Notes: generated from the letters alone by a model not told the origin. 35,621 nucleotides of DNA from an uncultured Chloroflexota bacterium (GCA_937120965.1 CAKZKA010000250.1:1-35621); one strand, 5' to 3'; positions 25,010 to 32,755 are shown, counted from the first letter of the stretch. Program-made: numbers and translations.

Positions 25010-25608
25010 CTGAGCAGGGGTGTCAGGGAAAACCCGGTTTCCCCGGTTCCCAACCGCTGCTGGGAGCGGCTGGCACCCCCACAGGCAGGGGGTTGGGGAA
25101 ACCCGGGTTCCCCGGTTCCCAACCGCTGCTGGGAGCGGCTGGCACCCCCACAGGCAGGAGTATGGGGAAACCCGGGTTCCCCGGTTCCCAACCGCTGGTG
25201 GGAGCCGCTGGCACCCCCACAGGCAGGGGCATGGGGAAACCCGGGTTCCCCGGTTCCCAACCGCTGGTGGGAGCCGCTGGCACCCCACCGGCAGGGGATT
25301 GGGGAAACCCGGGTTCCCCGGTTCCCAACCGCTGGTGGGAGCCGCTGGCACCCCACCGGCAGGGGCATGGGGAAACCCGGGTTCCCCGCTTCCCAACCGC
25401 TGCTGGGAGCGGCTGGCACCCCCACAGGCAGGGGGTTGGGGAAACCCGGGTTCCCCGCTTCCCAACCGCTGCTGGGAGCGGCTGGCACCCCCACAGGCAG
25501 GGGGTTGGGGAAACCCGGGTTCCCCGGTTCCCAACCGCTGGTGGGAGCCGCTGGCACCCCACAGGCAGGGGCATGGGGAAACCCGGGTTCCCCATATGTT
25601 CACATTAG
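25010..25608 (+). repeat. Tandem array of nine palindromic cores (68-69 bp period)
   Basis: Cores begin at 25026, 25095, 25164, 25233, 25301, 25369, 25438, 25507 and 25575. Cores 2-9 are GGGGAAACCCGGGTTCCCC; core 1 is GGGAAAACCCGGTTTCCCC. The eight 49-50 bp spacers are of two kinds: CCAACCGCTGCTGGGAGCGG after cores 1, 2, 6 and 7, and CCAACCGCTGGTGGGAGCCG after cores 3, 4, 5 and 8. The array ends in CATATGTTCACATTAG, which contains the mutM stop codon. It occupies the whole gap between the convergent HD and mutM genes. Several reading frames stay open throughout because the period is close to a multiple of three. Confidence 0.95.
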
Positions 25609-26433
25609 CGGCGACGGTTGGCACGTGGGGCAGAAAAAGGTGCTGCGCTGGCCAACCACGATGCGTTCGATCGGCGTGCCGCACCGCTGGCAGGGATGGC
25701 CGCGGCGGTCGTAGGCCAGAAAGTGTTCCTGGTTCTGGCCGCGCAGACCGTAGCCATTGCGGTAGTTGCGTAACGAACTGCCCTCATGCTCGATGGCGCT
25801 GGTCAACACCTGGCGGATAGCGGCATGCAGCGCCGTCACGTCGGCGGCCTCGATGGCGCAGGCCGGGGTCAGGGGGTGAATGCGCGCCAGCCAGAGAGCC
25901 TCGCTGGCGTAGATGTTGCCCATACCGGCGATCATCCGCTGGTCGAGCAGGAGTGGCTTGATGCGCGTGCGTCGCCCGTGGAGGATGCGCCCCAGATCGG
26001 CAGCCGTGAAGCGGTCATCGAGTGGCTCCGGGCCATACGCCGCATCGAGGGCGGCCAGCCCGGCGGCGTCCAGGAGCCGCACCCGGCCGAACTTGCGCTC
26101 GTCGTCGAAGAACAGGCGCTGCTGGTTGTCCAGGCGCAAAACCAGATGGACGTGGGAACGGGCACTGTCGGCGGGGGAGTGGATCTCCAGGCGCCCCGAC
26201 ATGCGCAGATGGATCGCCAGGGTCCAGCCGGCATCCAGATCGAAGAGCAGCCATTTGGCGCGCCGCCGCGCAGCGCCAATGCGGCGGCCGGCGATTGCCT
26301 GGCGAAACGCGCTGGCCGAGGGGGTCTCGACCATGCGTTCCCAGTCGAGGTGCTCAACGTCCAGGATCGTGCGCCCGACCAGTTGCGGCGCCAGCGAACG
26401 GGCAATGATTTCGACTTCGGGTAACTCGGGCAT
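25600..26433 (-). CDS. mutM: Formamidopyrimidine-DNA glycosylase (Fpg/MutM)
   Basis: Bifunctional glycosylase/AP lyase that removes 8-oxoguanine and formamidopyrimidines. The 277-residue product begins with the essential Pro and Glu (MPELPEVEIIARSL). It has the GMGNIYASEALWLARIHP block and ends with a complete four-Cys zinc finger (CQRCG, then FFCPTC). ATG 26433 is set by the catalytic N-terminal Pro; the frame open to 26451 would bury it. The last codons and the TGA lie in the end of the adjacent repeat array (CTAATGTGAACAT), so the final Leu-Met after SP may come from the repeat. Confidence 0.96.
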   Translation of the reverse strand: MPELPEVEIIARSLAPQLVGRTILDVEHLDWERMVETPSASAFRQAIAGRRIGAARRRAKWLLFDLDAGWTLAIHLRMSGRLEIHSPADSARSHVHLVLRLDNQQRLFFDDERKFGRVRLLDAAGLAALDAAYGPEPLDDRFTAADLGRILHGRRTRIKPLLLDQRMIAGMGNIYASEALWLARIHPLTPACAIEAADVTALHAAIRQVLTSAIEHEGSSLRNYRNGYGLRGQNQEHFLAYDRRGHPCQRCGTPIERIVVGQRSTFFCPTCQPSPLM

Positions 26434-26890
26434 GGGATGCGCGACATCCATACGGCGGCGTCGCCCACCACCAGGATGACCATGTTGCGGGAAGGGCTAT
26501 CCCTTCGCGAACCTCCCCGCGGGGCGAGGATTGAAGAACGCGGCTTTCTCTCCCTGGCAAATACTGCTGGCAAACCCCGTTTTGTCCCCGCGGGGCGCGG
26601 GCGTCTAATCCTCGTGCAGGCCGGAGGCCCACGTACCCGGGTTTGTCAACAGTATCCTTGCAAAACGCGCCTGGCGCCACTCATACCAATTACCGTTGAT
26701 GATGCCGCATTGCCTGAAGCGATTTCAGGCGTTGTGCTGCCCAGCGTGGCAATCCACAATCCAAAATCTAAAATCCAAAATGGTATCATACCAATTTCAC
26801 TTGAACATTCCGCAAGCAGCGTTGCGTCAAAGCGCACCTGGACGCCTTGCGCGACAATCTGCAATCCAAAATCTACAATCTGAAATGGTA
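26434..26890. repeat. Heptamer-type repeats and hairpin remnants between mutM and moaE
   Basis: 457 bp without a gene. A module-A-like hairpin GGGAAGGGCTATCCCTTCGCG lies near 26490-26510, and CCCCGCGGGG palindromes lie nearby. Two heptamer tracts follow: 26750-26781 (AATCCAAAATCTAAAATCC) and 26855-26887 (CAATCCAAAATCTACAATC). Each leads into ATGGTATCA. The first is completed to the palindrome TGGTATCATACCA (26781-26793). The second runs directly into the moaE stop codon (26891-26893). Confidence 0.75.
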
Positions 26891-27313
26891 TCACTCGTGG
26901 CGCCACTCAGCCTCACCATCGGCCCAGTGCTCTTTTTTCCAGATCGGGGCGATTTCCTTGATCCGGTCCATAATGTAGGCCGCGGCCTGAAAGGCTTCCT
27001 GGCGGTGCGGCGCGGCAACGACGACGAGCACGGCGGTTTCGCCGATTTCCAGGGTGCCGATGCGGTGGTGTATCGCCACCCGGCCAATCGGCCAGCGCGC
27101 GCGGGCTTCCTCGGCGATCCGGGCAAGCACCGGCACGGCCATCTCGGCATAGGCTTCGTAGCTGAGAAACGCGGTCGAGCGACCGCCGAACTGATTGCGG
27201 GCCACGCCAGCGAAGGTCACAACCGCGCCGTCATCTGGCGTCTGCGCGTAGGCGACCAGAGGCGCCGGGTCGAGGGGCGCCGCGGTGATCACAAAGGGTT
27301 GAAACGGTTGCAT
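26891..27313 (-). CDS. moaE: Molybdopterin synthase catalytic subunit MoaE
   Basis: Large subunit of molybdopterin synthase, which inserts sulfur carried by MoaD into precursor Z (cPMP). The 140-residue product has DDGAVVTFAGVARNQFGG, HRIGTLEIGETAVLVVVAAPHR and the active-site segment RIKEIAPIWKKEHW with catalytic lysines. The start (MQPFQPFVITAAPLDP) lies inside the end of moaD (25-base overlap). Its TGA is provided where a heptamer repeat (ATGGTATCA on plus) abuts the gene. Confidence 0.95.
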   Translation of the reverse strand: MQPFQPFVITAAPLDPAPLVAYAQTPDDGAVVTFAGVARNQFGGRSTAFLSYEAYAEMAVPVLARIAEEARARWPIGRVAIHHRIGTLEIGETAVLVVVAAPHRQEAFQAAAYIMDRIKEIAPIWKKEHWADGEAEWRHE

Positions 27314-27585
27314 ACCTGACCGGGTTCAATGCGGCGCGCGCCGCCACTTACGGGGGGAATGATCGCGACCTCGTCGCCGTCCTGGAGCACAGCGCCCGGC
27401 TCGGCAAACTGCTGGTTAACGGCGTAGAGGAGGCGACCGGTGTAGCGGCCGAGGGATGGATATTCCGCGACCAGGCGCTCCCACACCGCGCCGACGGTGG
27501 CTCCCGTTTCCTGCTGCACGGTCATTTCCGCCCGGCCAACGATATCGCGGTGGGCCGCAAATAACCTGACGTGGATGGTGATCAT
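27289..27585 (-). CDS. moaD: Molybdopterin synthase sulfur carrier MoaD with a C-terminal extension
   Basis: Ubiquitin-fold sulfur carrier, 98 residues. The family C terminus IIPPVSGG is present at residues 75-82, but the frame continues for 16 more residues (ARRIEPGQVCNRFNPL) into moaE. Normally the second Gly is the terminus that is adenylated and thiocarboxylated, so this protein would need trimming after Gly82 to work. No single-base change near the GG gives an immediate stop except a +2 shift (reaching TGA within four codons). It lies 14 bp after the upstream membrane-protein gene. Confidence 0.9.
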   Translation of the reverse strand: MITIHVRLFAAHRDIVGRAEMTVQQETGATVGAVWERLVAEYPSLGRYTGRLLYAVNQQFAEPGAVLQDGDEVAIIPPVSGGARRIEPGQVCNRFNPL

Positions 27586-27599
27586 AGACCTGGTTCAGA

Positions 27600-28007
27600 T
27601 CAGACAGCGTCGCTGACCGGGCTGGCCACATCGCGCGGCTGATCAGCGCCGAGGGACCGTCGCCGCGCCTTGCGTTCCAGCCACCACCAGCGCAGGCGGC
27701 GGTGCTGCCGGGAAATCTCTTGCGCCGAACGCTGCGCAATACGGCCAACCCGGCCGATCAACGGGTAGGGGTGCGTTGCCCAGGCCTTGAGAAACAACTT
27801 GAGATGCACCCGGCTCCAGCGGATCACCCGGTTGCGCGGGCCGACCAGCGCCAGCCCGATCAGCAAAAAGATCAACCCGTTGACAATCGGCATAGGCATG
27901 CCGATCAGGCCGATCACAATAAAGAACCATCCCAGCACCGGCTTCAGTACGAGCCAGGTGGCGAGCAATGCGGCGCGCAGTAGCGAAATCATCAGTGCAA
28001 GGCCCAT
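27600..28007 (-). CDS. Small membrane protein, possibly PGPGW-like
   Basis: 135-residue protein of unknown function. It has two or three hydrophobic segments (about residues 5-25, 27-38 and 42-56), with the second turn reading IGMPMPIVNGLIFLLIGLALVG. This resembles the PGPGW family of predicted membrane proteins, but the match is loose. The C-terminal half is strongly basic (RQHRRLRWWWLERKARRR) and would lie in the cytosol. CCAGGA precedes ATG 28007. It is the first gene of an apparent operon with moaD and moaE; no functional link is evident. Confidence 0.7.
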   Translation of the reverse strand: MGLALMISLLRAALLATWLVLKPVLGWFFIVIGLIGMPMPIVNGLIFLLIGLALVGPRNRVIRWSRVHLKLFLKAWATHPYPLIGRVGRIAQRSAQEISRQHRRLRWWWLERKARRRSLGADQPRDVASPVSDAV

Positions 28008-28346
28008 CGTTGTCCTGGTACAATGCGCTTCTCAGCGGACGGGTCACCCTGACGGTGCAGACCTCGCGCGAGGCCCTGCATGGAGTATACCATGTTCCCG
28101 GAGCGTTACCAGGGAAATGCATCACGATATTTATCAGGGCGAAGGGCCGGTCAGTTCCAGGCAACCGGTTCGTGACCCGGCCCGACAGCGGCTCAGGGGC
28201 GCGACGAGCGACCATCTGGCGCGTCGAGGCCACCGAAAGATGCAGCCTTCCTACGTCTGGTCGCACCATTGTATGATCTTATGTGTATAATGGCTATGCC
28301 CACCGCCTCGCTCAGGGCGAAGCGTGTCGCAAGGAGAGCATGAGAG
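28008..28346. other. Divergent intergenic region between the moa operon and the roadblock cluster
   Basis: 339 bp with no credible gene. On the plus strand a TATAAT box at 28286-28291 lies 55 bp before the first roadblock gene, but no good -35 is visible. On the minus strand TATACT (complement of 28084-28089), inside the near-palindrome CATGGAGTATACCATG (28079-28094), is a possible -10 for the moa operon. No copy of the GGGGAAACC element is recognisable here, unusual for this window. Confidence 0.4.
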
Positions 28347-28712
28347 ATGAGTGGCAAGTTGCAACACCTGTTGGGTCGCTTCCGCACGGTTGAAAGCGTG
28401 GAACTGGCCGCGGTCGTCGCCACCGATGGGTTGCTGATCGAGAGTGTAGCCAGCCCTGAGGTGGACGTAGACGCCGTGTGCGCGGTGGCCTCGAACGGCC
28501 TCGCCATGGCCGAGGCCCTGGGACGCGAAATCGATAAGGGCGGAGCCATTCAGACCTTGCTCGAGTACGAGAATGGGATCGTGCTGATCGAGCCGATCAG
28601 TGGGGACGCAATGCTGCTGCTGCTCGCCGGCGCCCGCGAGGATCTGGGTTACGTGCGCTTCCTGGTGGCAAAACATCGTGATGACATGCTTGATGCGCTC
28701 AGCGCCATCTGA
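28347..28712 (+). CDS. Roadblock/LC7-domain protein
   Basis: 121-residue single-domain protein of the roadblock/LC7 superfamily: LGRFRTVESVELAAVVATDGLLIES, an acidic second strand, a long helix (AMAEALGREI) and the last strands IVLIEPISGDAMLLLLAG. Such proteins dimerise and often act as activating partners of small GTPases (MglB for MglA). AAGGAG lies ten bases before the ATG. It is followed by a second roadblock gene and an MglA-like GTPase, which supports a role in the same pathway. Confidence 0.88.
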   Translation: MSGKLQHLLGRFRTVESVELAAVVATDGLLIESVASPEVDVDAVCAVASNGLAMAEALGREIDKGGAIQTLLEYENGIVLIEPISGDAMLLLLAGAREDLGYVRFLVAKHRDDMLDALSAI

Positions 28713-28781
28713 GGCGGATCTGGCCGTGGAGCGCCGCTCCGCGGTCAGCTTCCTATCGTCCCCGGGTTGTTGCTGTCTCTG

Positions 28782-28790
28782 TGCTATAAT
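28782..28790 (+). promoter_or_regulatory. Extended -10 promoter before the second roadblock gene
   Basis: TGCTATAAT at 28782-28790 is a perfect extended -10 box (TGn plus TATAAT). No convincing -35 is present at 17 bases, as often seen with extended -10 promoters. The start point would be near 28797, about 50 bases before the roadblock-mglA genes. Confidence 0.5.
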
Positions 28791-28847
28791 TTTGGGGAGC
28801 AAGCGTCTGGCGGTTCCCTGCACTAGCTCTCAATAAGGTAGGCCGCG

Positions 28848-29342
28848 ATGGATCCACAGCTGACAAGTATCATTGTTCCTTCAGAGGAGTTGGTCCAGAT
28901 AGAGGAGTGCCTTGGCCGGCTGGTCGAAGATACGTCCAGCGATTATGCTCTGCTCCTCGATAAGAGTGGCCAGGTGATCTCCTCGAAGGGTGACGCTGAT
29001 CGGCAGGATATCACCGCTCTGGGTGCGCTGATCGCGGGCGTCTTTGCTTCATCCCGTGAGGTGGCCAAACTGCTGCGCGAGCGGGATTTTCGGAACACCT
29101 TCCAGCAGGGGGTGCGCGAGAACATTTTCATCGCGCTGATTGAAGAGCAGTGGATCCTGTGCATCATTTTCAACAAAGGCACCCATATCGGTCTGGTGAA
29201 GGTGTTAACGAAAAAAGCTACCGATGAACTGGCCACGGTGCTTGAGCGTGTTCGGCAACAACATAAGGCCCGTGACGAGGTGCTCGGCTCGTCGTTCCGC
29301 ACTTCAATGGAAGATACGATCGACCTGCTGTTCCGCGATTAA
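28848..29342 (+). CDS. Roadblock/LC7-domain protein, MglB-like
   Basis: 164-residue protein. The roadblock core runs from about residue 15 to 130: LVEDTSSDYALLLDKSGQVIS, ITALGALIAGVFASSREVAKLL, NIFIALIEEQWILCIIF and HIGLVKVLTKKATDEL. A C-terminal helix of about 35 residues ends in SFRTSMEDTIDLLFRD. The length and extra helix resemble MglB-type GTPase-activating proteins. It lies 105 bp before the MglA-like GTPase. AAGGTAGG precedes the start. Its biochemical role is inferred from family and position. Confidence 0.88.
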   Translation: MDPQLTSIIVPSEELVQIEECLGRLVEDTSSDYALLLDKSGQVISSKGDADRQDITALGALIAGVFASSREVAKLLRERDFRNTFQQGVRENIFIALIEEQWILCIIFNKGTHIGLVKVLTKKATDELATVLERVRQQHKARDEVLGSSFRTSMEDTIDLLFRD

Positions 29343-29447
29343 CTGGCGGCGGTTCCGGGTACCTGCGAGGCGCTGCCCCGTGCTGTGGCCGACGCCGTTG
29401 CAGGTCGCCCCGCCCCTCTTCCTCTCAACAGGCATGCGAGCGAACCT

Positions 29448-30035
29448 ATGGCGCTAATCAACGTTGCGGCACGCGAAATTCACTGCAAGATCGTCTACTA
29501 TGGCCCCGGTATGTGCGGCAAGACGACGAATCTGCAGTACATTCACAGTCAGGTGCCAAAAGAGATCAAAGGTGACCTGCTGTCAATCGCGACGGAGACA
29601 GAACGGACTCTGTTCTTCGACTTTTTGCCCCTCGATCTGGGAAAGGTCCGCGGATTTCAGACTCGCTTTCATCTGTATACCGTGCCCGGTCAGGTGTTGT
29701 ACGAGCGCACCCGGGTAGCCGTGCTCAACGGCGCCGATGGGGTGGTGTTTGTTGCCGATTCCCACAAGAAGAAGATGCAGGAGAATGTCAATAGTCTCCG
29801 CGAACTGGCGCAGAATGTGACGCGGCAAAACAAGAAGTTTTCCGAGTTTCCGATTGTGGTGCAGTACAACAAGCGCGATCTGCCCGAGGATGTCCTGGTC
29901 TCGGTGCAGACGATGGATCATTACCTGGGCGTAACCCGGATGAACTGGCCACGGATCGAAGCCGTTGCCACGACGGGCGCAGGGGTCTTCGAGACGCTGC
30001 GCGCCATCAGCCGGGCGGTGATCAGTAAACTCTAA
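29448..30035 (+). CDS. mglA: MglA-like small Ras-family GTPase
   Basis: 195-residue GTPase. The P-loop GPGMCGKTTNLQ is at 19-30, the intrinsic arginine segment TERTLFFDFLP includes Arg53, and the switch region reads LYTVPGQVLYERTR at 77-89. NKRD (141-144) gives guanine specificity. MINVAAREIHCKIVYYGPG-type openings and TVPGQV are hallmarks of MglA, which controls cell polarity and gliding or pilus-based motility in myxobacteria and is widespread in other phyla. I start it at ATG 29448; the frame back to 29385 is unsupported and no good Shine-Dalgarno sequence is visible. A roadblock gene precedes it. Confidence 0.92.
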   Translation: MALINVAAREIHCKIVYYGPGMCGKTTNLQYIHSQVPKEIKGDLLSIATETERTLFFDFLPLDLGKVRGFQTRFHLYTVPGQVLYERTRVAVLNGADGVVFVADSHKKKMQENVNSLRELAQNVTRQNKKFSEFPIVVQYNKRDLPEDVLVSVQTMDHYLGVTRMNWPRIEAVATTGAGVFETLRAISRAVISKL

Positions 30036-30067
30036 GGCGCTGAGCACGATGATTGAGCCGCTGAGAG

Positions 30068-30111
30068 CACCAGACCATCTGGTGCGTCTCGCGCGCCAGC
30101 CTGAGGCTGGC
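30068..30111 (+). repeat. Two small perfect hairpins between mglA and the DUF4388 gene
   Basis: CACCAGA-CCA-TCTGGTG (30068-30084) and GCCAGCC-TGA-GGCTGGC (30095-30111) are perfect seven-base stems ten bases apart, starting 33 bp after the mglA stop. There is no T tract. They may be an mRNA processing or stability signal, or a weak terminator. Confidence 0.55.
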
Positions 30112-30208
30112 TCAGGTGGTCTGCCCGGCGCTGTGGCGGGTGTCGGTTCGCGGGAGCGACGGCTAGCGTTAGATGCTGGCCGCGCGACTCCCTTTTTACG
30201 GTGAGACC

Positions 30209-31048
30209 ATGGCCCTCTCCGGCGATTTGAGCGAGTTTCCGCTGACGGATATCATTCAACTCGTTGCCCTGAGCAAGAAGACCGGCGGGGTGCATATCCG
30301 CGGGCAGCGCACCGGGCAGACGTTGGAGGGCTGGTTGTACTTCCGCGACGGGCAGATCATCGGCGCCAGCGTGCCCGGAATGCGCCCCCTCGATGCTGTC
30401 CTGGCCTTCTTTACCCTCGCCTCGGGTCCCTTCCGCTTCTACGACGACCGGCGCCTGGATACGCCGACGATCACCCTCTCGAATGAGGCGATCATTATGG
30501 AGGGGATCATGCACCAGGAGGCCTGGGCGGCCCTGCAACAGCAGATCCCCTCCCTGGCCCTGGTGCCGCGCCTGGTGCCAAACCCGGCCTCCGGCTCGGG
30601 CGAGATCAACCTGGAGGCTGAGGAGTGGCGCGTGCTGACGATGGTGAACGGGAAGAATACCGTTGCCCAGATTGCGCAGCGCAGCGGCCTGGGTGAGTTT
30701 CGCACCTGCGAGATCATCGGGCAACTGCTGCGGAACGGCCTGGTCGAGTTGCGCGAGCCAAGCTTCGGTGAGACCCTCGCCCCTGAGTTTGAACGCATCG
30801 CTGCCACCTTTGTCGGCGCGGGCGCGTCGGCCCTGCTCGAGGCTGCCTATCGGCACGTCGGCGTCGCCGATGTGAGCCGCGCCACGGTGGCCCAGATGCT
30901 GGCAGCCGTCAATCGCTTTGAACAGAGCGCCACACGGATGATCGGCTCCGAGCGCGCCCGCGCCGCCGCTTCCGCCCTCCGCGCCCGCGCCGAGGAACTG
31001 CGCGCTGCCTCGGCCTTGCACGAATCCCCTCCAGGTGTGATAGAATAA
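30209..31048 (+). CDS. DUF4388 (PATAN)-domain protein
   Basis: 279-residue protein. The N-terminal ~100 residues are a DUF4388 domain (MALSGDLSEFPLTDIIQLVA, KKTGGVHIRGQR, GWLYFRDGQIIGAS), found in bacterial signalling proteins and often near MglA/MglB genes. The middle (about 130-190) looks like a winged-helix unit (VLTMVNGKNTVAQIAQRSGL, then EIIGQLLRNGLVELREP). The C terminus is Ala-rich and helical. I start it at ATG 30209, where the domain begins; ATG 30173 is possible. A likely adaptor of the neighbouring GTPase module. Confidence 0.85.
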   Translation: MALSGDLSEFPLTDIIQLVALSKKTGGVHIRGQRTGQTLEGWLYFRDGQIIGASVPGMRPLDAVLAFFTLASGPFRFYDDRRLDTPTITLSNEAIIMEGIMHQEAWAALQQQIPSLALVPRLVPNPASGSGEINLEAEEWRVLTMVNGKNTVAQIAQRSGLGEFRTCEIIGQLLRNGLVELREPSFGETLAPEFERIAATFVGAGASALLEAAYRHVGVADVSRATVAQMLAAVNRFEQSATRMIGSERARAAASALRARAEELRAASALHESPPGVIE

Positions 31049-31061
31049 GCTCCGGCTGCGA

Positions 31062-31091
31062 CCCTGCCCGTCGCCAGGGGAGGGCTTTTTT
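31062..31091 (+). terminator. Rho-independent terminator after the DUF4388 gene
   Basis: CCCT-G-CCC pairs with GGG-AGGG across an eight-base loop (one bulged G), followed directly by C and six T residues (31086-31091). It begins 13 bp after the stop codon and ends 17 bp before the purH start, so it separates the GTPase cluster from the purine gene or attenuates read-through. Confidence 0.65.
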
Positions 31092-31108
31092 CGTTGTATG
31101 GAGCATCT

Positions 31109-32626
31109 GTGCGCGCATTACTCAGTGTGTACGATAAGTCGGGCGTGATTGACCTGGCTCGCGAGTTGCTGGGCCTCGGTGTTACGCTGATTTCGACCGG
31201 CAATACCTGGCGCATGCTGGTCGAGGCCGGGCTGCCTGCCCAGCCGGTCAGCGAAGTCACCGGTTTTCCCGAAATCCTCGATGGCCGCGTCAAAACGCTG
31301 CATCCCGCCATCCACGCTGGCCTGCTCGCCCGGCGTGATCGGCCCGCCCATATGGCCCAACTGGCCGAGTATGGCCTGGCGCCGATTGACCTCCTGGTGG
31401 TCAATCTGTATCCCTTCCAGCAAACCATCGCCCGTCCCGAGGCGACGCTCGATGAGGCCATCGAGCAGATTGACATCGGCGGCGTGGCTCTGCTGCGCGC
31501 GGCCGCCAAGAACTTTGCCCACGTTGTGACTCTGGTCGATCCGTCCGATTATTCCCCAACCCTTGCTGAGTTGCGCGCGGGCGCGGTGAGCTTCGCGACG
31601 CGCCAGCGCCTGGCCGCGAAGGCCTTTGCTCATACTGCCGCTTACGATGCTGCTATCGCCACCTACCTGGCCGCCGATCCCTTCCCCGAGACGCTGGTCG
31701 CAGCCTGGCCTCGCGTCCAGTCGTTGCGCTACGGCGAGAATCCGCACCAGCGCGCCGCTCTCTATGGCGCGTTCCAGCGCCTGTTTACGCAATTGCACGG
31801 CAAGGAGCTTTCCTACAACAATATCCTCGATACTGGCGCCGCGGCGGAGTTGATCGGCGAGTTCCCCGCCGCCGAGGGCGCCGCTGTCGCGATTATCAAG
31901 CACACCAATCCCTGCGGTGTCGGCGTGGCTCCCTCCCTCCTGGAGGCCTGGGAGAAGGCGTTCGCAACTGACCGCGATGCGCCGTTCGGCGGGATCATTG
32001 CCGTTAATCAGCCCCTCGACCTGGCTCTGGCCCGGGCGATCGGCGAGATTTTTACCGAGATCATCATTGCCCCCGAGTTTCTCCCCGAAGCCCTGGAGCA
32101 TCTCCAGAAGAAGAAGAACCTGCGCCTGCTCAAAGCGCTCCAACCCATCGGTATGAACCCGGAAATCGTGCTGCGGAGCGTTCCCGGCGGCGTGCTGGCC
32201 CAGGAGGCCGACCGGGCGCCCCTGGCCGCTGAGGAGTGGCGCGTCGTAACACGGCGCGCCCCAACCCCCGATGAGGAACGGGCCCTGCGCTTCGCCTGGC
32301 GCGTGGTCAAGCACGTGAAGTCCAACGCTATTGTCTATGCCGGCCCCGATCGCACCCTTGGCATCGGAGCCGGGCAGATGAGCCGGGTTGACAGCTCGCG
32401 CCTGGCGGTCTGGAAGGCCCAGCAGGCCGGCCTGTCACTCGCCGGTAGTGTGGTGGCGAGTGATGCGCTGTTCCCCTTTGCCGATGGCGTGGAAACGGCC
32501 CTGCGCGCCGGCGCCACGGCGGTGATCCAGCCCGGTGGCTCGGTCCGCGATGCGGAGGTGATTGCCGCCGCCAATGCCGCCAGCGCAGCTATGGTCTTTA
32601 CCGGTCGGCGGCATTTCCGCCATTAG
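31109..32626 (+). CDS. purH: Bifunctional AICAR formyltransferase/IMP cyclohydrolase (PurH)
   Basis: Catalyses the last two steps of IMP synthesis. The 505-residue product has the N-terminal IMP cyclohydrolase (MGS-like) domain: [40 protein letters not shown] and [13 protein letters not shown]. The formyltransferase domain follows: [15 protein letters not shown], the catalytic Lys-His in [10 protein letters not shown], and [15 protein letters not shown], with RRHFRH at the end. I choose GTG 31109 because GGAG lies five bases upstream; a TTG at 31094 is in frame but sits at the terminator T tract. It is 130 bp before hisIE. Confidence 0.96.
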   Translation: MRALLSVYDKSGVIDLARELLGLGVTLISTGNTWRMLVEAGLPAQPVSEVTGFPEILDGRVKTLHPAIHAGLLARRDRPAHMAQLAEYGLAPIDLLVVNLYPFQQTIARPEATLDEAIEQIDIGGVALLRAAAKNFAHVVTLVDPSDYSPTLAELRAGAVSFATRQRLAAKAFAHTAAYDAAIATYLAADPFPETLVAAWPRVQSLRYGENPHQRAALYGAFQRLFTQLHGKELSYNNILDTGAAAELIGEFPAAEGAAVAIIKHTNPCGVGVAPSLLEAWEKAFATDRDAPFGGIIAVNQPLDLALARAIGEIFTEIIIAPEFLPEALEHLQKKKNLRLLKALQPIGMNPEIVLRSVPGGVLAQEADRAPLAAEEWRVVTRRAPTPDEERALRFAWRVVKHVKSNAIVYAGPDRTLGIGAGQMSRVDSSRLAVWKAQQAGLSLAGSVVASDALFPFADGVETALRAGATAVIQPGGSVRDAEVIAAANAASAAMVFTGRRHFRH

Positions 32627-32654
32627 GGGCCTGCCGGTGGTCTGCCACGATAAT

Positions 32655-32710
32655 TGTGATGCACGTGGCGGGAGGGGGCGTGGGAGGGCGAAGCCCTCCC
32701 CGCAAAAAAC
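32655..32710 (+). repeat. Module-A hairpin between purH and hisIE
   Basis: A perfect stem GGGAGGG-CGAAG-CCCTCCC at 32682-32700 is the reverse complement of the hairpin at 10686-10704, here without a core palindrome. On the plus strand it is followed by CGCAAAAAAC, so a T tract is present only for minus-strand transcription. It may be a solitary module of the element. Confidence 0.7.
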
Positions 32711-32755
32711 TATTCCATCACAACCTGGTTGACAAACCACTAGCACGAGAGATCC

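Noticed and set aside
25026-25593. CRISPR array
   Set aside because: The spacers are nearly identical (two subtypes), the repeats are 19-bp palindromes at 69-bp steps, and no cas genes are present.
24899-25820. Long open frames of 170-270 codons on both strands through the nine-core array (GKPGFP-type 23-residue repeats)
   Set aside because: Five frames are open over the same DNA, there is no ribosome-binding site, the frame is broken by 68-bp periods, and the same peptides arise from dispersed single copies.
32729-32734. TTGACA as the -35 box of a hisIE promoter
   Set aside because: A -10 at the right spacing would fall on the hisIE start codon, and none is visible.
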